Shown: positions 25,363 through 34,703 of the stretch, piece after piece
Layout of the letters: the number at the start of each line of letters is the position of its first letter
How positions within the stretch are numbered: position 1 is the stretch's first letter
Origin: JAIWNK01 sp964453115
Lineage (GTDB): Bacteria > Chloroflexota > Anaerolineae > Anaerolineales > Anaerolineaceae
DNA: 64,000 nucleotides
Reading direction: 5' to 3'
Assembly (NCBI GenBank): GCA_964453115.1
Contig: CAYVRT010000006.1
Coordinates: 1-64,000 of the forward strand
Program-made: the position numbers and the translations under genes
The notes under the pieces: model-generated
Databases searched by the model: none
What the model saw: the letters and a program-made list of their open reading frames with translations, nothing else
What the model was told of the DNA's origin: nothing

Positions 25363-26652
25363 TTACTCCTCTTTTCCTAGTGTCCAAAGCCCCATCTCTT
25401 TGGCATCTTCGGCCAAAATCCACACCTGCCCGGTGCGCAAGTCCTCGGTCAGCATTTGCATCTTTAGAGGCGGCAAAGGCTGAAAAACCCCGCCTTCTGG
25501 CGGACGGCGATAGAGCCGATCCTGCCCGAGCAACCAGATGCTGTCATCGCGCCCATTGCGCACAATGCGCAGCAAGAATGGGTTAACATCCCCAACCGCG
25601 CCCCACTGCCCATCCTGCAATTGATAGGCGGCCCGCACCGAATCGCAGCTTGCCCCACCACACAGCGCCACCAGCCCCCATGCAGTGCCATCCTCGCCAA
25701 AGGCAAAATCCAACACATAGGCAGGGCGCACACCGGCCGGGCCGCTTTGCAAGCGTTGCTCCTCGGAACTGCCATCCACCCGCAACGCAAACACCCGCTC
25801 CACCCCCGCCAGCCACAACCTGCCGCCCCCCACCTCCATGCCAACAACACATGCCCCATCCAGTGCAGCCTGCTTTTGCCAGGCCTGCCCATCAAAAAAG
25901 CGCACCCCACCGCCGCGTACCGGCTGCGGCCCAGACCAAATGCAGCTTGTCAGCCAAAGCTCTCCACGCTCCGGCCAATAAGCCATTTGCCAGGTTAGTG
26001 CTTCTTCTGCCCCCGGTTGTGCAAGGCCCAAATCGGCAGCCGTGTAAACCGTCCAGCGTTGGCCATCAAAGCGGCGCACATCCCCATTGGTTAAGAGCCA
26101 CAGCCCGCCATCGCCATCTTGCAAAAGCTGCTTTTGCACCGCACCCTGAACTGGCAGCCAGCCATCATCCCGGTCAAAGCGCGTCCAGGTATTCGAATCC
26201 CAGTTCCGCAAATCCTGATTTTCCTCATCCCACAACCACACCCGCCAGCGGTCATCCACACCCAACACCTGACCAGGATACCCCTGAAGATAGGGCAGCC
26301 ACCATTGTAAGTCGGGGCGCAAGCGTAAAACCGCCTTATCCGTCACCAGCCACAACGTTCCATCCGCCGTCGTCTGAATCCACAATGGCTTGCCCGGAAT
26401 CTCGCTCCGGATGGGCAGAACTGAATATACCAGGCCCTGCGGCGCCGGGGCAACCGTTGGCGTACGGGTTGGCAAAGGTGTTGGGCTGAGTGTTGGCTGC
26501 GGTGTTACGCTTTGGACAGGTGTGGCGCGCAACATGGTCGGCAAAGGCGGTCGCGGCGTGGGATAGGTTGGCGATGTCCACTCACATGCCAGCCCCACAA
26601 ACAGAAAAATCACTGCCCCCCACAACCAGCGGCGTCTTCCTGTTAGCTTCAT
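25363..26652 (-). CDS. Beta-propeller lipoprotein
   Basis: 429 residues. Lipoprotein signal with LACEW (lipid-carrying Cys near residue 23), then a ~50-residue Pro/Thr linker (TPTPLPTRTPTVAP). The rest is a repeated propeller pattern with short blades such as GTLWLVTD, GGLWLLTNGDVRRFDGQRW and WLLGQDRLYRR, resembling the ligand-sensing reg-prop blades of hybrid two-component sensors. It is probably anchored on the outer side of the membrane. The start at 26652 has GGAGGTGAAT ahead and its own promoter. Confidence 0.72.
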   Translation of the reverse strand: MKLTGRRRWLWGAVIFLFVGLACEWTSPTYPTPRPPLPTMLRATPVQSVTPQPTLSPTPLPTRTPTVAPAPQGLVYSVLPIRSEIPGKPLWIQTTADGTLWLVTDKAVLRLRPDLQWWLPYLQGYPGQVLGVDDRWRVWLWDEENQDLRNWDSNTWTRFDRDDGWLPVQGAVQKQLLQDGDGGLWLLTNGDVRRFDGQRWTVYTAADLGLAQPGAEEALTWQMAYWPERGELWLTSCIWSGPQPVRGGGVRFFDGQAWQKQAALDGACVVGMEVGGGRLWLAGVERVFALRVDGSSEEQRLQSGPAGVRPAYVLDFAFGEDGTAWGLVALCGGASCDSVRAAYQLQDGQWGAVGDVNPFLLRIVRNGRDDSIWLLGQDRLYRRPPEGGVFQPLPPLKMQMLTEDLRTGQVWILAEDAKEMGLWTLGKEE

Positions 26653-26669
26653 ATTCACCTCCACCCTTG

Positions 26670-26698
26670 ATTGTACCCAGATTGGAAAGGAATGACAA
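26670..26698 (-). promoter_or_regulatory. sigma70-type promoter of the beta-propeller lipoprotein gene
   Basis: TTGTCA (26698-26693), 17 bp and TACAAT (26675-26670) on minus. It lies back to back with the plus-strand promoter at 26708. Confidence 0.6.
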
Positions 26699-26707
26699 AC
26701 TATTTTC

Positions 26708-26735
26708 TTGACAGTTCCTCAAAATGCGGTAGAAT
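26708..26735 (+). promoter_or_regulatory. sigma70-type promoter of the RIO-kinase leader
   Basis: TTGACA (26708-26713), 16 bp and TAGAAT (26730-26735). Transcription would begin near 26742, giving a leader of about 187 nt before the kinase ATG. Confidence 0.65.
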
Positions 26736-26782
26736 TCCGATTAAGATTTCGACCGATTTAAGAAAGGAGGTTTGCAAACTGC

Positions 26783-26848
26783 ATGAATTTCATCCTTGCA
26801 TCTCAATGCCTGTTGTATTGCGCGCCTCCGTTCCATTGTTGGAACTGA
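26783..26848 (+). CDS. Candidate 21-residue leader peptide
   Basis: A near-perfect AAAGGAGG (26763-26770) precedes ATG 26783 by 12 nt. The reading frame encodes 21 residues, rich in Cys (four) with one Trp and two adjacent Pro, and ends at TGA 26848, 25 nt before the terminator hairpin. The strong ribosome-binding site followed by a short frame and a terminator resembles an attenuator leader. No run of one amino acid codon points to a specific tRNA. It could also be an incidental frame. Confidence 0.4.
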   Translation: MNFILASQCLLYCAPPFHCWN

Positions 26849-26872
26849 CCTACCCGTCCGTTTTCCTCTTCG

Positions 26873-26910
26873 GCCACAGGAGCGCATGCCCTGTGGTCTT
26901 TCTTTTTTTT
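26873..26910 (+). terminator. Intrinsic terminator inside the RIO-kinase leader
   Basis: CCACAGG (26874-26880) pairs with CCTGTGG (26890-26896) around a 9-nt loop, followed by TCTTTCTTTTTTTT. It stands 18 nt before the kinase start codon, so most transcripts from 26742 would stop here unless antitermination occurs. Confidence 0.8.
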
Positions 26911-26928
26911 GAAACACAATCTAGGACT

Positions 26929-27954
26929 ATGAAACCATCTTCTTTTGACGATATAGACCCAGGCGCCGAGTTAGAGCGCCTGCCAAAAATCAAAAACATG
27001 TCCAAAGCCGCCCGGCCTGCCCGCCGCAATGCCCGCGCTCACCTCGCTGCACCGATCATCGTTGAAGCCGGATTGGACGACGAAATGGAAACCGCGGCCT
27101 TCTCCTACCAACCCTCGCGCTACGAACGCGGCTGGCTGCTTGAATCGCTCAGCGGGTTCTACGATATGCACTGGTTCAGCGATGTCATTCGCATGATCAA
27201 AGGCGGCAAAGAGGCCTCCGTCTATCTCTGCTCGGCTCCGCAAAACAATGTGTCGTTGCTGGCCGCCAAAGTCTACCGCCCCCGCCGCTTCCGCAACCTG
27301 CGCAACGATCACCTCTACCGAGAGGGGCGCACCGACCTGGACGGCTCTGGACGCATCATTCACGATGACCGAATGCTGCGCGCAATGCAAAAACGCACCG
27401 GTTTCGGGCGCGAATTGCTGCATACCTCATGGATCGAATACGAATATCAGACGTTGCAGCGCCTGCACCAGGCCGGTTGTGATGTCCCTTGCCCCTATGC
27501 GCGCGGCCAAAACGCGATTCTGATGCAATACATCGGCGATGAGCAACGAAGCGCCCCAACGCTCAGTGAAATCTCATTGCCGCGCACCGAGGCTGAAAAA
27601 TTATTCGAACGCGTGCTACACAACCTGGATCAAATGCTCTCGCACAATTGCATTCATGGCGATCTTTCCGCATTCAACATCCTCTACTGGGAAGGGCAAA
27701 TCACGCTGATTGACTTTCCACAAACCATTGCCCCCAACCAGAACCCAAGCGCCCACGCCATCTTTCGCCGTGATGTCACGCGTATATGCGAGTACTTCTC
27801 CGCTCAGGGCGTGCGCGTGCCCCAGCCCGGCGCACTCTCAGCCCGCCTATGGCAGCAGCACAACCAGCAACTCACCCCCGCCATCCATCCGGCTGATCTC
27901 GACCCAGAAAACGAAGACGACGTGCGCTTTTGGAAAGCACACGCCGCCCGCTAG
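26929..27954 (+). CDS. RIO1-type atypical protein kinase
   Basis: 341 residues. A basic N-terminal tail of ~60 residues is followed by a RIO fold: P-loop KGGKEASVYL (91-100), ATP-lysine K114 in AAKVYRPRR, catalytic loop HGDLSAFNIL with D245 and N250, and metal-binding D262 in LIDFPQ. RIO1 proteins act in small-subunit ribosome maturation in archaea and eukaryotes; bacterial members are poorly understood. Residues 117-165 contain a long insertion like the flexible loop of RIO1. The start ATG 26929 follows TAGGA. Expression seems to need readthrough of the terminator at 26873-26910. Confidence 0.88.
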   Translation: MKPSSFDDIDPGAELERLPKIKNMSKAARPARRNARAHLAAPIIVEAGLDDEMETAAFSYQPSRYERGWLLESLSGFYDMHWFSDVIRMIKGGKEASVYLCSAPQNNVSLLAAKVYRPRRFRNLRNDHLYREGRTDLDGSGRIIHDDRMLRAMQKRTGFGRELLHTSWIEYEYQTLQRLHQAGCDVPCPYARGQNAILMQYIGDEQRSAPTLSEISLPRTEAEKLFERVLHNLDQMLSHNCIHGDLSAFNILYWEGQITLIDFPQTIAPNQNPSAHAIFRRDVTRICEYFSAQGVRVPQPGALSARLWQQHNQQLTPAIHPADLDPENEDDVRFWKAHAAR

Positions 27955-27968
27955 ATGGTCATCTTCCG

Positions 27969-28002
27969 TCCGGTTGCCTGCTTTACAAGGCGGGCAACCG
28001 GA
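27969..28002. repeat. Inverted repeat between convergent RIO kinase and tex genes
   Basis: TCCGGTTGCC (27969-27978) and GGCAACCGGA (27993-28002) form a 10-bp hairpin with a 14-nt loop. No T-run follows on either strand, so it is more likely an RNA 3'-end stabiliser or Rho-associated structure than an intrinsic terminator. Confidence 0.6.
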
Positions 28003-28009
28003 TCAGCGG

Positions 28010-30145
28010 TCAGGCTGCTGGTTTCCAGCCCAGGCTAATCCGCCCACGCTCGGCCTCAACCTTCAAAATTTCAACCTCAATCACATCGCCCAGTTTCAGT
28101 TCAACACCGCGCGGCAGCTGCGAACGGTGCAGCAAACCATCCTGCTTGACGCCAATATCCACAAACGCGCCAAAATCAATCACGTTGCGCACCGTGCCTT
28201 TTAAGACCATGCCGGGCAGCAAGTCTTCCATCTTCAAAACATCCGAGCGCAAAATGGGTGCTGGCAAATCGGCACGCGGGTCACGCCCTGGCCGCGCCAA
28301 TTGCTCCAGAATATCTTCCAGTGTCATCACCCCACAACCCACATCCTGCGCCAGTTCTTGAACCTTGCGCCGCTGACGCAGGCCATCAATCAACTTGCGC
28401 CGCTGCTCTGCCCCCATCCCCATATCGGCCTGCGCCCGAATCAAGATCTGTTCTGCAACCGGGTAACTTTCAGGGTGAATAGCGCTTGCATCCAACGGCT
28501 GTTTTCCACCGCGAATGCGCAAAAAACCTGCCGACTGCTCAAACGCCTTGGGGCCCAAGCCACTGACCTTTCTCAAATCCTCACGACAACCAAATGCGCC
28601 ATACTCATCCCGATAGGCAACCATCTTCTCGGCCAGTTTCGGCCCAATGCCAGAAACATAAGTCAACAAAGCCGGTGAAGCTGTGTTAACATCCACGCCC
28701 ACCTGATTGACAACATCTTCCACCACACCGGTCAGTGTGCGCTCCAGCATTCCCTGATCCACATCATGCTGATACATGCCCACGCCAATGGCCTTTGGCT
28801 CAATCTTTACCAGCTCGGCCAATGGGTCCTGCACCCGCCGGGCAATCGAAACCGCCCCGCGCAACGTCACATCCATTCCGGGCAATTCCGCTCGCGCCAG
28901 AGTGCTGGCGCTGTAGACACTCGCACCCGCCTCATTGGTAATCAAATAGCGGACTTGTGGCAATTCGCGCAGCAAGCGGGCAACCAATTGCTCCGTCTCG
29001 CGCGAAGCCGTCCCATTGCCAATGGTAATCAGCGTCACAGCATGGCGCTGCACCAGGTCGCGCAACGCCTTCAATGCCTCCTCAACTCGTTTTTGCGGTT
29101 CGTGCGGATAAATGGTTGCGGTCTCAAGCACCTTGCCGGTTGCATCCACCACCGCTACCTTACAGCCAGTGCGGAAGCCAGGGTCCAACCCCAGAACAAC
29201 ATGCCCGGCAAGCGGCGGCTGCAAAAGCAATGCCCGCAAATTGGAAGCAAACACAGCAATCGCCTGCCGCCAGGCCTGCTCAGTCAGCGAACGACGCACA
29301 TCGCGCTCAATGGCCGGCAACAGCAAGCGATCTGCCGCATCCTGCATGGCCTGTTGAAATTGATCAAAAAATGGCGAACGCGTATCGGCCCGAAAGCAGG
29401 CCAGGATAGCAATTTGCCAATCGCGCTCCGGCACACTCACCCGCACCCGCAGCACCTTTTCCGCCTCGCCGCGGTCCAGCGCCAGAACCTGATGGGGTCG
29501 CAGCCGCGCCAGCCCACTCTCAAACTGATAATACAGCGCATACACTTCCCGTTCATCAGCGGCATCCGCCAATTTTTCACTCGCCAACGTCCCGTTTTGG
29601 AGCGCCTTGTCGCGCGTCCCGCCGCGCACCTCGGCATGATCGCTGATGGTCTCAGCAACAATGTCGCGCGCCCCGGCCAGGGCATCCGCCACCTGCGGCA
29701 CGGCGTCGTTCAAGTAGGCCAGAGCGGCCTCTTCGGGCGTCTGACGGCCCACCGGCTGCTGCACAATCAGGTCAGCCAGGCCTTGCAATCCACGCTCGCG
29801 GGCAATGCTTGCCCGTGTGCGCCGTTTTGGCTTGTAAGGCAAGTACAAATCCTCAACCTCGGTCAAAGTCTCGGCAGTTTCCAGGGCCTCACGCAGTTCT
29901 GACGTCAGTTTGCCCTGCTCCTCAATCGAAGCCAACACCGCTGACCGGCGCTCATCCAACGCCCGCAGCTTCTCAATCCATTCCCCCACCAGCCGAATTT
30001 GTTCCTCATCCAGCCCACCCGTCATCTCCTTGCGGTAGCGAGCCACAAATGGCACCGTATTTCCGGCATCCAGTAGCTCAATCGTTGCGGTCACCTGTTG
30101 AGGCCGCACTTGCAATTGCTGTGAAATTTTGTTTGCGTAGCTCAT
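28010..30145 (-). CDS. tex: Tex-family transcription accessory protein
   Basis: 711 residues, the usual Tex length. Order: N-terminal helical HTH-like region (VPFVARYRKEMTGGLDEEQIR, near residue 40), YqgF/RuvX-like RNase H fold (VLGLDPGFRTGCKVAVVD), helix-hairpin-helix units (VNTASPALLTYVSGIG; FGCREDLRKVSGLGPKAFEQ), and a C-terminal S1 domain (GTVRNVIDFGAFVDIGV). Tex binds RNA and affects transcription and ribosome-linked processes. ATG 30145 lacks a ribosome-binding site and is 7 nt behind a TATAAT box. It is downstream of the large cyclase gene but has its own promoter. Confidence 0.92.
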   Translation of the reverse strand: MSYANKISQQLQVRPQQVTATIELLDAGNTVPFVARYRKEMTGGLDEEQIRLVGEWIEKLRALDERRSAVLASIEEQGKLTSELREALETAETLTEVEDLYLPYKPKRRTRASIARERGLQGLADLIVQQPVGRQTPEEAALAYLNDAVPQVADALAGARDIVAETISDHAEVRGGTRDKALQNGTLASEKLADAADEREVYALYYQFESGLARLRPHQVLALDRGEAEKVLRVRVSVPERDWQIAILACFRADTRSPFFDQFQQAMQDAADRLLLPAIERDVRRSLTEQAWRQAIAVFASNLRALLLQPPLAGHVVLGLDPGFRTGCKVAVVDATGKVLETATIYPHEPQKRVEEALKALRDLVQRHAVTLITIGNGTASRETEQLVARLLRELPQVRYLITNEAGASVYSASTLARAELPGMDVTLRGAVSIARRVQDPLAELVKIEPKAIGVGMYQHDVDQGMLERTLTGVVEDVVNQVGVDVNTASPALLTYVSGIGPKLAEKMVAYRDEYGAFGCREDLRKVSGLGPKAFEQSAGFLRIRGGKQPLDASAIHPESYPVAEQILIRAQADMGMGAEQRRKLIDGLRQRRKVQELAQDVGCGVMTLEDILEQLARPGRDPRADLPAPILRSDVLKMEDLLPGMVLKGTVRNVIDFGAFVDIGVKQDGLLHRSQLPRGVELKLGDVIEVEILKVEAERGRISLGWKPAA

Positions 30146-30152
30146 GCCCCGA

Positions 30153-30180
30153 ATTATATGCGCAACGCGCCAAAACGCAA
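30153..30180 (-). promoter_or_regulatory. sigma70-type promoter of tex, leaderless geometry
   Basis: TTGCGT (30180-30175), 16 bp and TATAAT (30158-30153) on minus. Only 7 nt separate the -10 box from the tex ATG, so the transcript should begin at the start codon. Confidence 0.6.
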
Positions 30181-30189
30181 GGAAACTCC

Positions 30190-33100
30190 TCAGGGCTGTG
30201 CGCGCAAGGCCAGCACCTCGCGGTTGATGCGCACTGCCGAAAGGAAGATGTGCCGATCTTCCAGGCTGCTGATGCGCGCCGCCTGCTGCATCACCAATTC
30301 ATAAGCGCGTTGGGCAAATTCAACCCCCGATGGCTGCCCGGCATACACCCGCGCAAGCATCAAATACACGCCCGCTGCCGATTGCGACTTCTCCAACACA
30401 GCTGTTTGCTGCATTGCCTGCCCCGCCAATTGCTGCGCATCGTCGCTGCGCCGCAAAGCAAGCGCCGTCTCAGCCAATGCCGCCAGATCATTCAAGACCT
30501 CAGGGCGCAAACCCAAACGGGTGTGGATCTCGAACGCTTGTTGCAAGGCAGCCTCTGCCTCGGCATACTGCTGCCGAGACTGCGCCAGCAGACCCAGCCC
30601 CCACCAGCAATAACCCACCCCGCGCTCATCATTAATCTGCCGCCGCAAGGCCAGCGAGTCGCTCAGCATCTGCTCTGCCTCCTCCAGGCGGCCCAACTCC
30701 AAGTACGCCAGCCCCAGGTTGAAGAGCGAAAAGCCCTGTCCGGTGCGATCCCCAACTCGCCGCTTGAGATTAAGCGATTCGTCAAACTGCGCCACCGCCT
30801 GATCATATTTGCCCAGACTGAGCGAGACACGGCCCAAATTGGTCAGGTGAATGGCCGTTTGCAACACATCGTGCCGCTGCCGGGCCATTTCCAGCGCGTG
30901 CGCATGGCTGTGACCCGCCTCACTAAAATTACCCTGCATGAAATCAATCATCCCCAAATACATTGTACTCCAGGCCTGACCCGCCGGGTCACCAGCCAGT
31001 TTGCGCAATTCACATGCCTGGATCAAGAGCGGGCGCGCCCGCTCATAATCTGCCTGATAGTAAGCAATGATGCCCATCGTATTCAATGCCTCGGCCTGCC
31101 CGGCAGCATCCTGCAAATCCGTTGCCAGCGCAAGCGCCTGTTCAGCTGCTGCAATCGCTTGCGGATACTGGCTCGTCCATTGATACAAGTCTGCCAGGGC
31201 GTTAAAAGTCACCATGCGTGCCGTTGCATCCTCCCCCGCCAGCGTCAGCATCCAATCCAGGTCTGCCTTGCGGGCAGACTTATCGCCCAACAGCCCCTCA
31301 ATTTGCTGCCGCCGACGCAGCACATCAAACATCGGTTGCCACTCGGCCTGTGCCTGCTTCAAACGTTCCAACAAACGGCTATAGACTTGCAATGCCGTCT
31401 CATTGGCAAATTCGCTTTGTGCCTTCTGTCCGGCCATTGTCAGGTAGCGAATGGCACGCTGCGCATCATCGCTGCGCTCAAAGTGATAGGCCAAAAGCTC
31501 ACACTGCCGCGTCAGCCCCTCTTCCGCCAACAATGGATTGTCTCCGGCGCTGCGCAACAGCACATCCTCCATTGCCAGGCCAATCTTACGATGAAATTCC
31601 TGTCGGCGCTGCACCAGCAAATTCTCATACGCCACTTCCTGCACCAGTGCATCGGGGAAGACATAATCCACCCCCAAATCCAACCCACCAGGGCGGATGA
31701 GATCGGAGCGCTCCAATTGCGCTAGCCAGGAGCCCAGCTCATGCTCAGCCTCGACCAGGGAATGCAAAACCTCGCGCTGGAACTGCCGTCCAATCACCGC
31801 CGCCACTTGCAGCACCTGCCGAGCATCTTCGGTCAGGCGGTCAATGCGCGCCATAATAACGCCCTGTAGCGTATCCGGCACCTCAATTTCCGCCATCTGC
31901 TGCGTCACCTGCCAGTAACCCGGGCGCGCCTCATCCTCGACCACCGCATGGGTCTCCTTCAAGGAGCGTACCACTTCCTCAATATAGAAAGGATTGCCCG
32001 CTGTTTTGGTGAACACAGTGCGCTGCTGAACATCATCAAAGACTGCCCCCGGCAACAACCCGGCAAACATCTCCATGCTCTCAAGCGTGGAAAAAGGCAT
32101 CAGTTGCAGCTCTGTAAAGCGATGCGGGTAAGCACTCGCCGCCCGGTCGCGCAAACGCCAACACCCTTTTTCGCGCTGCTGCCGGAAAAGTAGCACCAAC
32201 AGCAGTGGCTCGCTCACCGTCACTTGCAACAAGTCCTCCAGCACGGCCAGCGACGCCTCATCCGCATAATGCAAATCATCCACCGCCAACACCAGAGGCT
32301 GCCGCCGGGCTGCGGCAGCAAAAAATTCGCGCACCGCCCAAAGCGTCTGCTTCTGCCGCACTTTGGGATCCAATTCGCGCACCCAGCGCGCCCACTCACC
32401 TTGCAATTTCAAATTGAGCATGTGTGCCAGAAATGGCACTGCCTCACGGGCCGTTTCCTTGCCAAGCAACTCATTGCCACGCTGCCACAAATTGAACAAA
32501 ATATCATCTGGGCTATCATCGGGTTTGGGCGCCAGCAGCCCAAGCACCGCCTGCGCAGCCAGCCAATAGCCAACTTGTTCACTAAACGAGAGCGCCCGCA
32601 AATCCAGCCAGAGAGGACGCGTGTCCGTCATTTGTGCATTCATCCATTCACGCCCTTCCGCCAGGACGCGCGACTTGCCCAGCCCACTATCCCCCACCAC
32701 ACACAAAATGTGACCGCGGCGGCTCAGCAATCCTCGCCCGCAATTCTGGACCGCCTCCAGCACCTCGCCCCGCCCAACAAATGGCGTCGAAGAAAGCATC
32801 TGGGTTTTGCCCGCCTCATCCAGCCGCCCACGCACCTCATACGTGCGCACCAGCGTTTCTTTGCCTTTCACCTTCAGTTCACCGCGGTCTTTCAGTTCGA
32901 CAAAACGCTCCACTCGTTCCTGGGTGCGTTTGCTAATGAAGACCTCCTGCCACCCCGCTTTGGACATCAGACGTGCCGCCATGTTAATATCATCGCCCAT
33001 CAAAGTATATTCCTGGCGTAAGCTGGCTGCACCCACATTACCGGCAAACAACACCCCTGTATTAATGCCAATGCGCTGCTGAAAACGATAGATACCTTCC

Positions 33101-34626
33101 GGGGTTTGCAAGGCAGCAAAGGCCTCCTTAACCGCCCGCTGCATCTCCAATGCCGCATACACCGCCCGCAGCGGATCATCCTCATGGACGCGCGGCGCGC
33201 CAAAGAAAATGACCAACCGATCCCCAACCGCGTATTGATCCATGCGTGCCAGCGTGCCTTCATAGCGCTCCACAATCCGCGCCATGTGATTGAAATAACG
33301 GTTCAAATGCTCAGTAATCAACTCGGGCATTGTGTTGCCCACTGCCTCAATCAAATCGCTGACGCCCAAATAATTGGCAAACATCACCGTCACCTGCCGA
33401 TAATCGGGCAAAATCTGCGGCTGCCCCGGGTTGCTCACAATCCGCGCCAGCAACTCCCCCGGCAAATAAGGTGCGAGGCGTTCCATCCGCTCTGTCCAGG
33501 TCACAATCTGCAATTCCACACCGCCGGTCGGCGTGTCTTCGGGCAATTGCAGAGCAGCATCGCCCTCAACCGCCGGCAAGTCACACACATGTGCAAACCC
33601 CTCGCCATGTTCCTCAAGCACCACCCGCTCATCCAACCAGGCGCGCACATCCTGCCCAACAATCACCTGCCCAGGTTCTGCCTGGTTTTGGGCCTGCTCG
33701 GCCCGGTTCACGGTATGTCCGGTCGTAATATAGGACATCATCCCCAGGCTGCCGCGTTCTGGGTCAGGCGGAACGCCAATATGCGCCCCAAAATATTCAC
33801 CTGCCGAAACCCCGCACTTAATCCGTAAGGTATGCGTCTCACCGCCCGCATCCACCGCCGCAAACTTGACCATGCGCGCTTGCATTGCCATTGCTGCCTG
33901 CACAGCACGCAACGCAGCTTGCCGCATCTCTGCATCCGTCTGCGCCGGGAATAGCCCCAACAACGCATCGCCGCCAAACTTCAGCAACGTACCCCCATGT
34001 AAATAGAGCGCCTGCACCAATTCGTTAAACATACTGTTGATAATTTCTGCAATCCGCTCGGCGCCCACTTTGCCCAGGCGTTTCAAACGCTCCGAAAGCG
34101 GCGTAAAGCCAGAAACATCCCCAAACACAAACAGGCCTCGTTCCATTTTGCCCAACGGCACCCCCGTTGGTTGGGGAGCAGCAATCACCGGCCAGGGCAG
34201 ATACGTCCTGGTCGTGCGCAGCAAAGCCGTCAAGTGTTCGGCCACCGCCTGTAAATCGCGATCATTCGGCATTCGCTCCAATGGCTCATATAAGGCCTCC
34301 GGCAGAAAACGCTTCAGCGCCGGCAATTTACTCTGCCAGGAAGCTGCACTTGTCTCTTGAGGAGCAGGCACAACCGACAAGGGAACTGACGCAAGAGGGG
34401 CTGTTGCAGTTGCCAACGGCGCCACAGCCGCAGCAACCGGCATCACCACCGCCCCTGAAACTACTGCCCCCACCACAAGCGCCCCGCAGTGAAAGCAAAA
34501 GCGCGCCTGTGCTGGCAGCAAAGTGTGGCAGGTCTGACAAACTACCCCCAGCACCAATGAATGCCCACACCCCATGCAATAGCGGGCCTGCGCCGGATTC
34601 ATCGTTCCACAAATCGAGCATTGCAT
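30190..34626 (-). CDS. Dual cyclase-homology / AAA ATPase / TPR regulator with zinc ribbons
   Basis: 1478 residues. Two N-terminal zinc ribbons (C3, C6, C17, C20 and C30, C33, C44, C47), then an Ala/Val-rich linker. Class III cyclase domain 1 spans ~160-330 with metal Asp D170 (FGDVSGFT) and D220 (GGDALLGLF). Domain 2 spans ~405-600 and keeps D469 (VGDRLVIFFG) but has N418 where the first metal Asp belongs (MFANYLG). Next come a STAND/AAA module with Walker A GDSGLGKS (645-652) and LVLAVDDLHYADEAS, and ~10 TPRs to the C-terminus. It may make cAMP through a domain 1-domain 2 pseudo-heterodimer or act as a nucleotide sensor. ATG 34626 has GGGAGG ahead. Confidence 0.88.
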   Translation of the reverse strand: MQCSICGTMNPAQARYCMGCGHSLVLGVVCQTCHTLLPAQARFCFHCGALVVGAVVSGAVVMPVAAAVAPLATATAPLASVPLSVVPAPQETSAASWQSKLPALKRFLPEALYEPLERMPNDRDLQAVAEHLTALLRTTRTYLPWPVIAAPQPTGVPLGKMERGLFVFGDVSGFTPLSERLKRLGKVGAERIAEIINSMFNELVQALYLHGGTLLKFGGDALLGLFPAQTDAEMRQAALRAVQAAMAMQARMVKFAAVDAGGETHTLRIKCGVSAGEYFGAHIGVPPDPERGSLGMMSYITTGHTVNRAEQAQNQAEPGQVIVGQDVRAWLDERVVLEEHGEGFAHVCDLPAVEGDAALQLPEDTPTGGVELQIVTWTERMERLAPYLPGELLARIVSNPGQPQILPDYRQVTVMFANYLGVSDLIEAVGNTMPELITEHLNRYFNHMARIVERYEGTLARMDQYAVGDRLVIFFGAPRVHEDDPLRAVYAALEMQRAVKEAFAALQTPEGIYRFQQRIGINTGVLFAGNVGAASLRQEYTLMGDDINMAARLMSKAGWQEVFISKRTQERVERFVELKDRGELKVKGKETLVRTYEVRGRLDEAGKTQMLSSTPFVGRGEVLEAVQNCGRGLLSRRGHILCVVGDSGLGKSRVLAEGREWMNAQMTDTRPLWLDLRALSFSEQVGYWLAAQAVLGLLAPKPDDSPDDILFNLWQRGNELLGKETAREAVPFLAHMLNLKLQGEWARWVRELDPKVRQKQTLWAVREFFAAAARRQPLVLAVDDLHYADEASLAVLEDLLQVTVSEPLLLVLLFRQQREKGCWRLRDRAASAYPHRFTELQLMPFSTLESMEMFAGLLPGAVFDDVQQRTVFTKTAGNPFYIEEVVRSLKETHAVVEDEARPGYWQVTQQMAEIEVPDTLQGVIMARIDRLTEDARQVLQVAAVIGRQFQREVLHSLVEAEHELGSWLAQLERSDLIRPGGLDLGVDYVFPDALVQEVAYENLLVQRRQEFHRKIGLAMEDVLLRSAGDNPLLAEEGLTRQCELLAYHFERSDDAQRAIRYLTMAGQKAQSEFANETALQVYSRLLERLKQAQAEWQPMFDVLRRRQQIEGLLGDKSARKADLDWMLTLAGEDATARMVTFNALADLYQWTSQYPQAIAAAEQALALATDLQDAAGQAEALNTMGIIAYYQADYERARPLLIQACELRKLAGDPAGQAWSTMYLGMIDFMQGNFSEAGHSHAHALEMARQRHDVLQTAIHLTNLGRVSLSLGKYDQAVAQFDESLNLKRRVGDRTGQGFSLFNLGLAYLELGRLEEAEQMLSDSLALRRQINDERGVGYCWWGLGLLAQSRQQYAEAEAALQQAFEIHTRLGLRPEVLNDLAALAETALALRRSDDAQQLAGQAMQQTAVLEKSQSAAGVYLMLARVYAGQPSGVEFAQRAYELVMQQAARISSLEDRHIFLSAVRINREVLALRAQP

Positions 34627-34649
34627 AATGCCAACCTCCCAAACCGTTT

Positions 34650-34683
34650 AAAAAACTTCCTGAACTGCGAAACAGTTCAGGAA
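34650..34683 (-). terminator. Intrinsic terminator between HD gene and cyclase gene
   Basis: A perfect 11-bp inverted repeat, TTCCTGAACTG (34683-34673) with CAGTTCAGGAA (34667-34657) around a 5-nt loop, followed on minus by TTTTTT. It ends the HD-protein transcript. Only 23 bp lie between it and the cyclase start codon, leaving no room for a normal promoter in between. Confidence 0.82.
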
Positions 34684-34703
34684 AGCCATCCACAACCTCT
34701 ATC

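Noticed and set aside
27969..28002. Intrinsic terminator between the RIO kinase and tex genes
   Set aside because: The hairpin is perfect but has no T-run on either strand; recorded only as an inverted repeat.
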